A stretch of 64,000 bases of DNA, taken from contig JAUWNI010000002.1 of assembly GCA_030612705.1 (NCBI GenBank), positions 1 through 64,000 of the forward strand, in the 5' to 3' direction. The DNA is from Phycisphaerae bacterium. GTDB lineage: Bacteria; Planctomycetota; Phycisphaerae; UBA1845; Fen-1342. The notes beneath the pieces were generated by a model. It saw only the letters and a program-made list of their open reading frames with translations, was not told the DNA's origin and did not search any database. Made by a program: the position numbers and the translations under genes. The first letter of the stretch is position 1, and each line of letters begins with the position of its first letter. Positions 36,344-45,933 of the stretch are shown piece by piece.

Positions 36344-37137
36344 CAAGCATCGCCCCTCATTACAGAGCCGGGCCGTCCTCGACCCGCCCGCCCGGCGTGG
36401 AGGCACGCCGGTTCTGCTGGAGAAAGAACACGTAGGTGGGCACTGCCCACCCTACTGGTCGACCCACCACCGACGAGCCGCACGACGTGATGATTGATGG
36501 AACGCCTGTGTTTGTCTTTGACTCGCGAAAAATCGGCGTCCTATAATCGGGTACGAGTTTTCAGGCCCGTTGCTTTGCAAGAACGAGGCGTTGAGCCTGA
36601 CGGCTTGGGAGTCGAGCCTGTCGATAGTAATAACCATGTCGGCGAAGACGCCGTCGCATTAACAAGGAAGTGCACACGATGGTTAAATAGGGACAGTCAC
36701 CTATTTTCCACCTCTATGCTGGCTATGTTGTGTTGTTCTTCGCCAGGTGCCTTGGGGGATTGAATATCTCACGGGTGGCACGGGCATACGGCCGTATGTT
36801 TGTCCGTGATTGTGACTGCGTGCACGTCGTGTGTCTAAAGGGGATAAGTCCAATTATTCGGTTGCCAGGCTCCTCGCCGGCCTTCCCGTCGTCGGTATTG
36901 GACTTATTCCCTTTTCTTGCCTCGGAGACGCGCCGCCGACGCGACATCATGTGGGTAGGCAATGCCCAACCTATAGAATACTACTACGGACTATGGACTA
37001 TGGACTACGGACTTGGTCCCTTGGTTCTCTTGGTTGCGGCCCACGGCCGCGCTAAGAAATCTGGCAGCCGAGCCGGGCCGTCCCCGGCCCGGAAGTCCGG
37101 CGTGGGGACACGCCGGCTCTGCTGGAGAAATAACACC
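36344..37137. repeat. intergenic region of dispersed repeats, no genes
   Basis: It contains an agagccgggccgtcc...ccggttctgctgg unit (36364-36420) and a related copy at 37071-37124; a third copy is at 61376-61434 inverted. Palindromes of gtgggcactgcccacc type lie near 36437 and 36953. A large hairpin (ggggataagtccaat pairing with attggacttattccc) lies at 36840-36912. The piece gggacagtcacctattttcc lies at 36690. ORFs here are not convincing. Confidence 0.55.
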
Positions 37138-37280
37138 TAGTGCTTTGTCACATCATAATTTTCGGGTGTCTCGGGCGTCTCGCCCGAGAATCACACGGGC
37201 GGGACGCCCGAGATTTCCACAGGCGAGACGCCTGTGCCACCCTTGATGTTATCCATCATTCCATGTGTGACAGGGCACTA
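37138..37280. repeat. dispersed MITE-like repeat F
   Basis: It begins tagtgctttgtcacatcata and ends atgtgtgacagggcacta, with terminal inverted repeats plus TA at both ends. The interior holds repeats of ggcgtctcgcccgag type. Confidence 0.75.
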
Positions 37281-37331
37281 GGATGGGCACTGCCCACCGC
37301 TCTTCTGACACAGCCGTGCAATCGCGAGGGT

Positions 37332-40187
37332 TCAACGCGATGTGCCGGCGAGCTTCTTTTTCAGATAGCGGCCCGTATGGCTGGTTGCACAGGCGGCGAT
37401 GGTTTCCGGGGGGCCCTCGACGACTACGGTGCCGCCGGCGTCGCCGCCCTCGGGGCCGAGATCGATTATCCAGTCGGCTGTCTTGACTACGTCGAGGTTG
37501 TGCTCGATGACCAGGACGGTGTTGCCCATGTCGACTAAGCGGTTCAAAACCGTCAGCAGCGTATGAATATCCGCGAAATGCAGGCCGGTGGTCGGTTCGT
37601 CCAGCACGTACAACGTATGGCCGGTCGAGGGTTTGCCCAACTCGGCGGCGAGCTTGACGCGCTGCGCCTCGCCGCCGGAGAGCGTGTTTGACGGCTGCCC
37701 GAGGCGGACGTAACCCAGGCCGACTTCGGAGAGCGCTCGCAAGCCCGCTTTGATCTTTGGGAAGTTGTCGAAGAAACGCAGGGCCTCCTCGACGCGCAGC
37801 TCAAGCACGTCCGCGATCGACTTGCCGCGATAACGCACCTCCAGCGTTTCGCGATTGTAACGCGTGCCCTTGCACTCGCCACACTCGACGAACACGTCCG
37901 GCAGGAAGTGCATCTCGATCCGCCGCGTGCCCTGACCCTGGCAGGCTTCGCAGCGACCGCCCTTGGCGTTGAAGCTGAAGCGGCTGGCGGTGTAGCCGCG
38001 GATGCGGGCCTCCTTGGTCTTGGCGTACAGGCGGCGGATTTCGTCGAACACGCCGGTGTACGTCGCCGGGTTGCTGCGTGGCGTTCGGCCGATGGGGGTT
38101 TGGTCGATCTCGATGACCTTATCGATTTCGCCGGCGCCGACCAGGCGTTCGTGCTTGCCCGGGACTTCGCGGGATTTGTACAGCCTACGGCGCAAGGCGG
38201 GCAGGAGCGTCTGTGAAACAAGCGAGCTCTTACCGCTGCCGCTGACCCCCGTAAGTGCGCAGAACACACCCAGCGGAAAGCTGACATCGATCTTCTTGAG
38301 ATTGTTCTCGCCGGCGCCGATGACCTGGAGGAAGTCGGAACGGCGCGGCGTGCGGCGCTCGTCCGGCAGATGGATTTTATATTCGCCGCGCAGGTACTTA
38401 CCCGTAAGCGAGTCGGGATTCTTGAGTACCTCCTTCGGCAGACCGGCGGCGATGATCTTTCCGCCGCGCAAACCCGCCCCCGGCCCCATGTCGACCAGGT
38501 AGTCCGCGGCACGTATCACGTCCTCGTCGTGTTCGACCACGATCACGGTGTTGCCGATGTCGACCAGTCGGCGGATCGATTCGAGCAGGCGTTCGTTGTC
38601 GCGTTGGTGCAGGCCGATGGTGGGTTCGTCGAGCACGTAGCAGACGCCGACCAGACCGCTGCCGAGTTGGGTCGCGAGCCGAATCCGCTGTGCCTCGCCG
38701 CCGGAGAGCGTCGCGCTGGCCCGGTCGAGTGTCAGATAGTCGAGGCCGACCTCGTTCATGAAGCGCAGCCGCCGGGAGATTTCGCTGACGATCGGCTCGG
38801 CTATTTGCGCGGCTTCGCCCTCGAACTCGAGCGCGTCGAACCATTCGACTGCTCGTTCGATTGAGAGTCGCGTGATTTCGTTGATGTTGTTCCCGGCGAC
38901 GCGCACCGCCAGCGCTTCGCGTCGCAGGCGTGTTCCCTGGCACGCCGCGCAAACGTGCTCGGACTGGTACGCGCTGAATTTGCCGCGGTTGGTTTCATTC
39001 CCGGCCGCTTTGGTTCGCCGTTGAAGGTTTGGGATTACGCCCTCGAAATCGACGCCGTACTGCTTCTTGTCCTTCGGCCGGGTCCCGTGCAGGATGATCC
39101 GCCGCAGGTCCTCCGGCAGGTTCTTGAAGGGCGTGGACGCTTTGGCCTCGAACGCTTCGCAGAGCCGCCGAATCAGTTGGAGATAATTGGCCGCGAGACG
39201 CTTCTTACCGCTGACCCAGGGCGAGATCGCACCGCCGGTGAGCGTCAGATTCTCATCCGGCACGATCAGTTCGGGGTCGAACCGTTGCGTGGTGCCCAGC
39301 CCGCCACAGGTCTCGCACGCTCCGTACGGCGAGTTAAAGCTGAACATTCGCGGGGCGAGCTCGGGGATAGTGAAGCCGCAGGTCGTGCAGGTGTGGTGTT
39401 CGCTGAAGGTTTCGTTGGTCCAGGTTCGGCCGTTGCTCCCGTTGGATCTTCCCGAATTCTTCCGGTCGTTGTCGCGACTGACGATCACCACCCCGTCGGC
39501 CAGCGCCAGCGAGAGTTCGACGGCATCCGCCAACCGGTGGCGCACCTCGGGTTTGAGCACGAGCCGATCGACGACCACGTCGATGTCCACCTTGCGGGTG
39601 GCGGACAGCTCGGCCAACTCCTTGACCTCGATCAGGTCGCCGTTCACCCGGGCGCGGACGAACCCCTCGCGCTGAATGCGGCGAAGGATGGGTTTGTGGT
39701 CGCCGCGGTGGCCGCGGGCCAGCGGTGCCAGCACCATCACCCGCGAATCGGCCGAGTAATCCAGGACCGCGTCCACGATCTGGTCCACCGTGCGCCGAAA
39801 GAGCGGCACGCCGCACTTCGGGCAGTGCGTTAGTCCGACACGAGCGAAGAGCAGCCGGAGAAAGTCGTAGATTTCCGTGGTGGTGGCGACGGTCGAGCGG
39901 GGATTGGGGGCGGTGGCGCGCTGTTCGATCGCGAGCGTGGGCGGCAGGCCCTCGATCCGCTCCACGTCGGGTTTGCCGATCTGTTCGAGAAACATCCGGG
40001 CGTGTACGCTCAGCGATTCGACGTACTTGCGCTGCCCCTCGGCGTATACGGTGTCGAAAGCCAGGCTGCTCTTACCCGAGCCACTCAGTCCGGTCAGCAC
40101 GACCAGTTGCTCGCGCGGGATGTCCACGTCAATGTTCTGTAAGTTGTGCTGACGTGCACCGATGATGCGAATTAGCTTCCTTTCCAC
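37332..40187 (-). CDS. uvrA: excinuclease ABC subunit A
   Basis: This protein of about 951 residues is the DNA-damage sensor of nucleotide excision repair. It has two ABC ATPase modules, each with Walker A ([18 protein letters not shown]) and signature (LSGGEAQR in both). Zinc fingers are visible as CTTCGF...CETCGG and CEACQG...CGECKG. The start is taken as GTG 40187, with GGAG 5 bases upstream, giving [16 protein letters not shown], the usual N-terminus; the ORF-track start adds five codons. uvrB/C are not adjacent. Length and motifs are normal. Confidence 0.96.
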   Translation of the reverse strand: MERKLIRIIGARQHNLQNIDVDIPREQLVVLTGLSGSGKSSLAFDTVYAEGQRKYVESLSVHARMFLEQIGKPDVERIEGLPPTLAIEQRATAPNPRSTVATTTEIYDFLRLLFARVGLTHCPKCGVPLFRRTVDQIVDAVLDYSADSRVMVLAPLARGHRGDHKPILRRIQREGFVRARVNGDLIEVKELAELSATRKVDIDVVVDRLVLKPEVRHRLADAVELSLALADGVVIVSRDNDRKNSGRSNGSNGRTWTNETFSEHHTCTTCGFTIPELAPRMFSFNSPYGACETCGGLGTTQRFDPELIVPDENLTLTGGAISPWVSGKKRLAANYLQLIRRLCEAFEAKASTPFKNLPEDLRRIILHGTRPKDKKQYGVDFEGVIPNLQRRTKAAGNETNRGKFSAYQSEHVCAACQGTRLRREALAVRVAGNNINEITRLSIERAVEWFDALEFEGEAAQIAEPIVSEISRRLRFMNEVGLDYLTLDRASATLSGGEAQRIRLATQLGSGLVGVCYVLDEPTIGLHQRDNERLLESIRRLVDIGNTVIVVEHDEDVIRAADYLVDMGPGAGLRGGKIIAAGLPKEVLKNPDSLTGKYLRGEYKIHLPDERRTPRRSDFLQVIGAGENNLKKIDVSFPLGVFCALTGVSGSGKSSLVSQTLLPALRRRLYKSREVPGKHERLVGAGEIDKVIEIDQTPIGRTPRSNPATYTGVFDEIRRLYAKTKEARIRGYTASRFSFNAKGGRCEACQGQGTRRIEMHFLPDVFVECGECKGTRYNRETLEVRYRGKSIADVLELRVEEALRFFDNFPKIKAGLRALSEVGLGYVRLGQPSNTLSGGEAQRVKLAAELGKPSTGHTLYVLDEPTTGLHFADIHTLLTVLNRLVDMGNTVLVIEHNLDVVKTADWIIDLGPEGGDAGGTVVVEGPPETIAACATSHTGRYLKKKLAGTSR

Positions 40188-40318
40188 GACGACTCCGTTC
40201 ACTGCTCATACATCGACGGTCGCAGGTGTCCGGCGGACGGACACGCGAAGCACAATCCATCAGTCTACCCGATAACCCTCTGTTCTCGCTATGCCTCGAA
40301 TACCGAGATGCCCGCGAT

Positions 40319-40397
40319 GGTGAGTGTCAGGGAAGTGGGTAACGCCTGAATGTCATTCCGACCGCGTCCGCCGTCGGTGGACGCGCGGAGGGATCTA
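40319..40397 (+). repeat. dispersed repeat family Q (GAATGTCATTCCGACC)
   Basis: It runs ggtgagtgtcagg, cctgaatgtcattccgaccg, gcgcggagggatc. It shares order and junction with 27647-27742, including the following tagtgc. Confidence 0.7.
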
Positions 40398-40556
40398 GTG
40401 CTCCGTCAGTGTTGCTTTGATGGGTTCAACCCGAGGAGCCGCGGACTTCAGTCCGCCCGGCGCTGCGTGGAGTAGAATTTACCCTTCCCGAAGGACCGGG
40501 CGGGCTGAAGCCCGCGGCTCTTCATCTGGATGCGAGGCGTTATTTTTGAGGCACTA
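40396..40556 (-). repeat. dispersed MITE-like repeat G (same family as A and B, inverted)
   Basis: It begins tagtgctccgtcagtgttgc, has the hairpin gagccgcggacttcagtccg and gcgggctgaagcccgcggctc, and ends gaggcacta. Another repeat (40558) starts one base later. Confidence 0.75.
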
Positions 40557-40557
40557 C

Positions 40558-40697
40558 TAGTGCTCCGGCACACGTAAATGTGCGGGTAGCGTCGGGTCTC
40601 CGTGCCCGACGCAGGCTGTCGTGAGGCGTCCGCGCGTCGACGTCGGCCGCAGGGGGCCGACGCTACAACCCGCATCTTTAGCAGTGGCGGCGCACTA
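40558..40697 (+). repeat. dispersed MITE-like repeat H
   Basis: It begins tagtgctccggcacacg and ends gtggcggcgcacta, with TA at both ends. It is the reverse complement of 27741-27870 with few changes. After it, gattcctcggcgctacg...ggaatgacag to about 40733 resembles family Q. Confidence 0.75.
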
Positions 40698-40750
40698 GAT
40701 TCCTCGGCGCTACGCTTCTCGGAATGACAGCGTACCTTTGCAAATGATGG

Positions 40751-41320
40751 TCACTCGGGGTAGAACCGCGTGCCGTTGACCTCGACCATCAGCACCGTGG
40801 CGAGCCCGTCGAATTGGGCCGCTTCGAGGTAGGTCGTGCCGTCGGGCAAGAAGCTGCCGCCATCAAAATGAGCGGTGGCAAAACCAGCCCCATCATGGAC
40901 GCGGACGTATTGGAGATGGATCGGCCACCTTCCATTGAGCGGCAGACCGGCGTGGCTCGCCAGCCCGACGACGATCCCGCCGTCGAGATCAGGGCAGGGG
41001 CCCAGTTCGGGCGCGCAGCGGCGGAGCGTCTCCCATTCCTCCGCGGATCGGATCTGGAACAGGCCCAGACGTCGACCGAGCGGATAATAGAGCCCGTTTA
41101 GTTGCACCGTATCTGAGATGATTGCTCGCCGGATGAGGCGCGGCTCCACGGGCGTCGCCGCTTCCAGCGCGTGAACGCTGACCACCCGCTGGCGGTCGTG
41201 GGTGCCACAAGCCGACAACGCCCCCAACCCGGCCAGAACCGTCAACAGCAGGCCGCGGAATGCCCGGCGTCGCGCCGTGCGGGATGTCCGTGCAAGTTGC
41301 TTGCAATGGGCGCTCGGCAA
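40751..41320 (-). CDS. lipoprotein of unknown function
   Basis: The protein is about 189 residues. The start is taken as TTG 41320, preceded by GGAG at 7 bases; the ORF-track start at 41479 lies inside the divergent alanine dehydrogenase. An arginine-rich leader and hydrophobic stretch (GLLLTVLAGLGALSAC) place a lipobox cysteine about 37 residues in. The mature part is a compact beta-rich domain of about 150 residues with a WETLRRCAP segment. There is no known family. It is divergent from ald with about 85 bases between, which probably holds promoters. Confidence 0.6.
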   Translation of the reverse strand: MPSAHCKQLARTSRTARRRAFRGLLLTVLAGLGALSACGTHDRQRVVSVHALEAATPVEPRLIRRAIISDTVQLNGLYYPLGRRLGLFQIRSAEEWETLRRCAPELGPCPDLDGGIVVGLASHAGLPLNGRWPIHLQYVRVHDGAGFATAHFDGGSFLPDGTTYLEAAQFDGLATVLMVEVNGTRFYPE

Positions 41321-41404
41321 CCTTACTCTCCACGCTTGTGCCGGTGTTTGAGGGGCAAACCCGGCGCGTACATCGACTAGATTTGGTATAGGCAGGAGTA
41401 TGGG

Positions 41405-42514
41405 ATGATTATCGGTGTCCCTAAAGAGATTAAGTCGGACGAGTATCGCGTGGCCGTCACGCCCGGCGGCGTGGAGCAATTAAAGCGGTACGGGCATCGG
41501 GTCTTGGTGGAACGTGGCGCGGGCGTGGGTTCCGGCCTGACGGATGAGGATTATCAGTCTTACGGCGCGGAAATCATCGGCAGCGCCGAGGAGATTTTCG
41601 GCAACGCCGACCTGATCTGCAAAGTGAAGGAGCCGCAACCGGAAGAGATTAATAAGCTGAGCGAGCGGCACGTGATGTTTACCTACATGCACTTTGCCGC
41701 CGACCGCGAACTGACCGAGGGTGTCCGTGACAGCGGGTGTATCGCGATCGCGTACGAAACGATCGAGGACCAGGAAGGCCGTCTAGCCCTGTTGGCCCCG
41801 ATGAGCGAGGTGGCCGGGCGCATGAGCATCCAGGAGGGCGCCAAGTACCTCGAAAAACCCATGATGGGCCGTGGGATCCTGCTGGGCGGGATCCCGGGGG
41901 TCGAGCCGGCGAACGTGCTGGTGCTGGGCGGAGGGATCGTCGGCAGCAACGCCGCCAAGCTCGCCGCCGGCCTCGGCGCCAACGTGACCATCATGGACAT
42001 CGATCTCTACCGTCTACGCTATCTCGACGACGTCATGCCGTCCAACGTGAATACCGTGTACAGCACCCCGGAATCGATCCGGCGGCACCTTTCCGAGGCC
42101 GATCTGGTGATCGGCGCGGTGTTGATCCCCGGGGCGCGCTGCCCCATGCTCGTTCCACGCGATTATCTCTCGCTCATGCAAACCGGTTCCGTGATCGTCG
42201 ATGTCGGCGTCGACCAGGGTGGCTGTTGCGAAACCACCAAACCGACCACCCACGGCGATCCGACCTACGTGGTCGACGGGATCGTGCATTACTGCGTCGC
42301 CAACATGCCCGGCGCGGTCGGCCGCACCAGCACCTTCGGCTTGACCAATGCGACGATGCCCTATCTACTCAAGCTGGCGGAGATGGGTTGGGAAAAGGCC
42401 TGCGCGGACGATCCCGGCCTCGCGCTCGGCGTCAACATAGTCCACGGCAAGATTACCAACGAGCCGGTCGCACAGGCGTTTGACCTGCCCTACTCGCCGT
42501 ATGAACCGAAGTAG
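41405..42514 (+). CDS. ald: alanine dehydrogenase
   Basis: This 369-residue enzyme interconverts L-alanine and pyruvate plus ammonia with NAD. It has the N-terminal IGVPKEIKSDEYRVAVTP, the substrate lysine in CKVKEPQ, the catalytic histidine in YMHFA and the NAD motif VLGGGIVGSNAAKLAAGLGA. Length is exactly that of the family. A GGAG ribosome site lies before ATG 41405. It serves nitrogen and alanine metabolism in the cytoplasm. The following genes belong to a different, transport function. Confidence 0.96.
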   Translation: MIIGVPKEIKSDEYRVAVTPGGVEQLKRYGHRVLVERGAGVGSGLTDEDYQSYGAEIIGSAEEIFGNADLICKVKEPQPEEINKLSERHVMFTYMHFAADRELTEGVRDSGCIAIAYETIEDQEGRLALLAPMSEVAGRMSIQEGAKYLEKPMMGRGILLGGIPGVEPANVLVLGGGIVGSNAAKLAAGLGANVTIMDIDLYRLRYLDDVMPSNVNTVYSTPESIRRHLSEADLVIGAVLIPGARCPMLVPRDYLSLMQTGSVIVDVGVDQGGCCETTKPTTHGDPTYVVDGIVHYCVANMPGAVGRTSTFGLTNATMPYLLKLAEMGWEKACADDPGLALGVNIVHGKITNEPVAQAFDLPYSPYEPK

Positions 42515-42604
42515 CGGGAATAGTCGCCGGTGCGGCGCGAATACTTCCACGGGGCGGCGTTGCTCACGGGTCTTGGTTGCGCGCCTTGATAGAGGAATCA
42601 CGCG

Positions 42605-43978
42605 ATGAAGAAATGGTATCTCCTCCTGCTGGTCGCCGTCGCGATCGGCGGCATCTGGTATTATTTGCGCACATACGTCCGCTACCGCCCCGAGTGGGAC
42701 AAAGCCAAGTTCGGCGAGGTGACCCGCGGCGACATCCGCGTGCCGATCACCGCTTCCGGCCTGATCGAGGCCAACGAGCGGATCAACATCAAGTCCGAAG
42801 CTTCCGGCCGGGTACTCGAGATCAATGTCGTCGAAGGTGATTACGTCAAAAAGGGTGAAGTCCTCGCCCTGCTCAAGAAGGATGACGAGGAGCGCCGGCT
42901 CGTTCAGGCCAGCGCCAACCTCGATCGCGCCAAAGCCGCGCTCGTCAAAGCCCTGGTTGCGGTCGAACAGGCCAAACAGAATATCCTCAGTGCCGAGGCC
43001 CGCGTGGAGGAGATCAAAGGGAGTGGCGAAATAATTGCCATCGATCTGGAATGGGCGGAGGATATCAAAGAAGTCGGAGGGGCCAGCGAAAAAGAACTTC
43101 GAGTACTGCGGACCCGCGCGCGGATCAATAAGGCTCAGCTACGGAATGCTGACGCGAACGTGAAAATAGCCGAGAACAACCTGCTGGATGCCGAACAGAA
43201 TGTCATTATCCAGCAGGCCGCGCTCGAGGAAGCTCGGCAGCAGGTCGAGGATGCCGAAGAGCGTCTTTCCGAGACCACCATCCGCGCCCCGCAGGACGCG
43301 ATCGTCACCGAGGTGTACGTCGCCGAGGGCGACCTGGTGCAATCGGCCACGCAGGGCTTTACCGGGGGCACCCCGGTGATGACGTTGGCGGACGTTTCCA
43401 AGCTGAAGGTAATCACGCGGGTCGACGAAGCGGACATCGGCCGGGTGTACCAGATCTCGCCGGTCGACGCGTTGCCCGAGATGCCGCAGTTGAAAGAAGC
43501 GGCCCGCGAGAACGAGGAGCTGTTGGAGAAACGCTCGGGCCGGGTGAAGCTGACGGTCGACGCGTTTCCCGACGACACCTTCGAGGGGCTGATCGAGCGC
43601 GTCGAGCCGCAGGGCAAGCTGAATAAAGGCTCGGCGATCATCCAATACGATGTGCACGTCGAGGTGATCGACGAGCACCGCTACACGCTGCCGCTCGGCA
43701 CGCAGGCCCAGGTCGAGTTCACCGTCGAAAGCGTGAGCGACGCCCTGCTGGTTCCGGCCGAGGCCGTCATGACGTTTCAGGACGAGCGCGGCGTGTGGAT
43801 CAAGACGCCGCCGCCGTCCGGCTCGCTGGATCCGTTCGGCAAGAAATTCATTCCGTCTCGTTTCGGGATTACCGATGGCGCTCATACACAGTTAATCGCG
43901 ACGGTCACCGGCGAGGAAATCAAAGAAGGACAAAGCGTTCTCACCAAGCTGCCGCGAGAACGCAAGGAAGAGGACTAG
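42605..43978 (+). CDS. membrane-fusion (HlyD/MacA-type) efflux adaptor
   Basis: This 457-residue protein has an N-terminal signal-anchor helix (LLLLVAVAIGGIWYYL). A lipoyl-like half-motif follows (ASGRVLEINVVEGDYVKKGE), then a long coiled-coil hairpin (about 100-230), a second lipoyl half and beta-barrel domains. Such adaptors link inner-membrane ABC or RND pumps to outer-membrane channels. The ATPase gene follows 167 bases later, past a dispersed repeat. No permease gene with the MacB FtsX-like domain is adjacent. The TAG stop (43976) is also the first triplet of that repeat. Confidence 0.88.
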   Translation: MKKWYLLLLVAVAIGGIWYYLRTYVRYRPEWDKAKFGEVTRGDIRVPITASGLIEANERINIKSEASGRVLEINVVEGDYVKKGEVLALLKKDDEERRLVQASANLDRAKAALVKALVAVEQAKQNILSAEARVEEIKGSGEIIAIDLEWAEDIKEVGGASEKELRVLRTRARINKAQLRNADANVKIAENNLLDAEQNVIIQQAALEEARQQVEDAEERLSETTIRAPQDAIVTEVYVAEGDLVQSATQGFTGGTPVMTLADVSKLKVITRVDEADIGRVYQISPVDALPEMPQLKEAARENEELLEKRSGRVKLTVDAFPDDTFEGLIERVEPQGKLNKGSAIIQYDVHVEVIDEHRYTLPLGTQAQVEFTVESVSDALLVPAEAVMTFQDERGVWIKTPPPSGSLDPFGKKFIPSRFGITDGAHTQLIATVTGEEIKEGQSVLTKLPRERKEED

Positions 43979-44120
43979 TGCTCTGTTGCACGTGGAATGA
44001 TGGATAATACGAAGGGTGGCCCATCTCTTTAGAGGTGGGGGACACGAATAGGACTTCGATTCGCGTTCCCCACGGCTAAAGCCATGGGCCACCCATCGAA
44101 TCAAGAGAGACAAAGCACTA
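43976..44120 (+). repeat. dispersed MITE-like repeat E, abutting the adaptor stop codon
   Basis: It begins tagtgctctgttgcacgtgg and ends aatcaagagagacaaagcacta. It is a close relative of 35239-35383, including ctctttagaggtgggggacac and cacggctaaagccatgggcc. It separates the adaptor from its ATPase gene. Confidence 0.8.
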
Positions 44121-44145
44121 CCCGAGAAACAAGGTCTGACGCACT

Positions 44146-45357
44146 GTGCCGCTGATCCAAATTAAAGACCTGACGAAGCTCTATCGCATGGGCGAGTCCA
44201 TCGTCCACGCGCTCGACGGGGTCGATCTGGAGATCGAGCAGGGCGAATTCGTCGCAATCACCGGAGCCTCCGGCAGCGGCAAGAGCACGATAATGCACCT
44301 GCTGGGCTGCCTGGACCGTCCAACGGCGGGAGACTACCTGCTCAACGGCCGCAACGTCGGCGACATGTCCGACCGCGAACTGGCCCATATCCGCAACCAG
44401 GACATCGGGTTCGTATTCCAGACGTTCAACTTGATCAATCGCACGACGGCACTCGAAAACGTCGGCATTCCGCTGTTCTACGCGCGAACGACGAACTCGC
44501 GGGCCCCGGCCCGGCGAGCGCTCGAACGCGTCGGACTCACCCAACGCAGCACGCACACGCCCAGCGAACTGTCCGGCGGCGAACGCCAGCGGGTTGCCAT
44601 CGCCCGCGCGATCGTCAACGACCCGGTCCTGCTGCTGGCGGACGAGCCGACCGGAAACCTCGATACCCGCACCGGTGAGCAGATCATGGAGATCTTCAGC
44701 TCGCTCAACGAACAAGGCGTCACGATCATACTGGTCACGCACGAGCACGACGTGGCGATGCGGGCCAAACGTGTCGTGCAGATGCGCGACGGGAAAATCG
44801 TCCTGGACAAGTTGACCAGAGACATTCACGTGGATGCGGGCGAATCGCCGACGGCCAGGCCCGCCGACATTCCCGCGCTTCAACCGGCGTCTGTGCCCGA
44901 AGCTCCTCCCGCGCCGGCGGAAAGCGCTCCCGGTAACGCCGAACCGCTCGAAGCCACTCCCACGGTCAAGATGAAGCCCCGGCTGGCCGCTGGGGTGAAC
45001 GGTGCGTTTGGCTGCGGCTTGGCGGCACCGCTGTTGTTGCTGCTGGGGATCGTCATGCTGATCGTGATGCAGACGCGTTTTCATCCGAGCGAGTTCTCAC
45101 CCGAGAAACCCCCACCGTTGGCGCTTGCCGTCCTCGGGATCATGTTGTTGTGCCTGTTACTGTCGATAATTGCCGGACTTATCGGTTTTTTCTGGGGACG
45201 GGCGGTCCTGAAGCGGATCCGCACCGTGCCGGGGTCATGGATCGGGAAGGGCCGTGCCCGGACGGCCTGTATTTGCGGACTGACCACCGTCCTGATCCCG
45301 CTGGCACTTTTCGGCTTGAACATCGTCGTTTGGATGACGCGGACGGCAAGAGGCTGA
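44146..45357 (+). CDS. ABC ATPase (MacB/LolD-like) with C-terminal membrane helices
   Basis: Residues 1-225 are a complete ABC ATPase (Walker A GASGSGKST, signature LSGGERQRVA, Walker B LLLADEPTG, then switch histidine VTHEHD), closest to the MacB/LolD group. After a proline/alanine linker (about 240-280), three hydrophobic helices form the C-terminal 120 residues. This is not an FtsX-like permease of the usual size, so it is unclear whether it transports alone or recruits a permease. The start is GTG 44146. The upstream adaptor makes a MacAB-like role likely. Confidence 0.82.
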   Translation: MPLIQIKDLTKLYRMGESIVHALDGVDLEIEQGEFVAITGASGSGKSTIMHLLGCLDRPTAGDYLLNGRNVGDMSDRELAHIRNQDIGFVFQTFNLINRTTALENVGIPLFYARTTNSRAPARRALERVGLTQRSTHTPSELSGGERQRVAIARAIVNDPVLLLADEPTGNLDTRTGEQIMEIFSSLNEQGVTIILVTHEHDVAMRAKRVVQMRDGKIVLDKLTRDIHVDAGESPTARPADIPALQPASVPEAPPAPAESAPGNAEPLEATPTVKMKPRLAAGVNGAFGCGLAAPLLLLLGIVMLIVMQTRFHPSEFSPEKPPPLALAVLGIMLLCLLLSIIAGLIGFFWGRAVLKRIRTVPGSWIGKGRARTACICGLTTVLIPLALFGLNIVVWMTRTARG

Positions 45358-45365
45358 TTGCAACA

Positions 45366-45448
45366 GGCTGGCAAGCCAGGGCCAAATCCGAACCCGAAGC
45401 GCAAGCCAGGGCCACATCCAAACCCGAAACGCAAGCGAGGGCCATGTA
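45366..45448. repeat. tandem repeat of about 30 bases, about 2.6 copies
   Basis: The unit is of the form gcaagccagggccaaatccgaacccgaa, repeated with substitutions and ending gcaagcgagggccatg. A related fragment, ccccaagcgcaagcgcgggg, occurs near 3365. It is non-coding in context. Confidence 0.6.
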
Positions 45449-45507
45449 GCGTCCGCCAAAACTGCCATGTACTCGTTTCCGGGCCGGGGGCGGTCCGCCT
45501 CTTCCCG

Positions 45508-45609
45508 ATGGCCGATGACGTTGCTATGATCAGGTCCGATGTGCACTTCATGAAACCCTTGGAGATATCCAGGTTTCTGGAGTGCATACGGCGAATGCTG
45601 GGCGGGTAA
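45508..45609 (+). pseudogene. possible response-regulator C-terminal relic
   Basis: This 33-codon frame ends in HFMKPLEISRFLECIRRMLGG. That looks like the KP motif and last helix of a receiver domain. No phospho-acceptor part precedes it; upstream lies tandem repeat sequence. It may be a decayed response regulator, possibly an earlier partner of the following kinase. It could also be chance. The region 45610-45933 shows nothing else. Confidence 0.35.
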
Positions 45610-45933
45610 GTTATTCGCGCGCCGGCTTCCTCCGCCACAAACGTCTATGGGTAGCTGCGCGATTCTGGTCAAGCCATTGCCCGTAAACGTCCCAGTCGGC
45701 ACGCGCACCGCCGAATCCGCCCGGTGAGGATACCCGGAACGGTGACACATTCTCAGTGACGCAATGACGCGGCGAACCTTAGATGGCAAGCGTGACGTGC
45801 TGACAGCTCTCGATCCCAACACATCGCAACAGAGCGTAAGAGGGCCGCGGGCACCAGCGAAACGCACGGTCCGGGTTCACGATATGCGCCTGCGTGGCTC
45901 GTACGCAGCGTGCCGGCGAAATACGGAATTCAT

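Noticed and set aside
36344-37331. Small ORFs in the repeat-rich gap before uvrA
   Set aside because: They end at repeat boundaries and contain repeat-derived sequence; composition is not protein-like.
45366-45448. CRISPR-like tandem repeat
   Set aside because: The repeats are contiguous, have no spacers and number under three; it is a tandem repeat, not a CRISPR array.
45783-45800. Possible sigma-54 promoter upstream of the Cache kinase
   Set aside because: The tggca...gtgct sequence has GG and GC elements two bases too far apart for the sigma-54 consensus.
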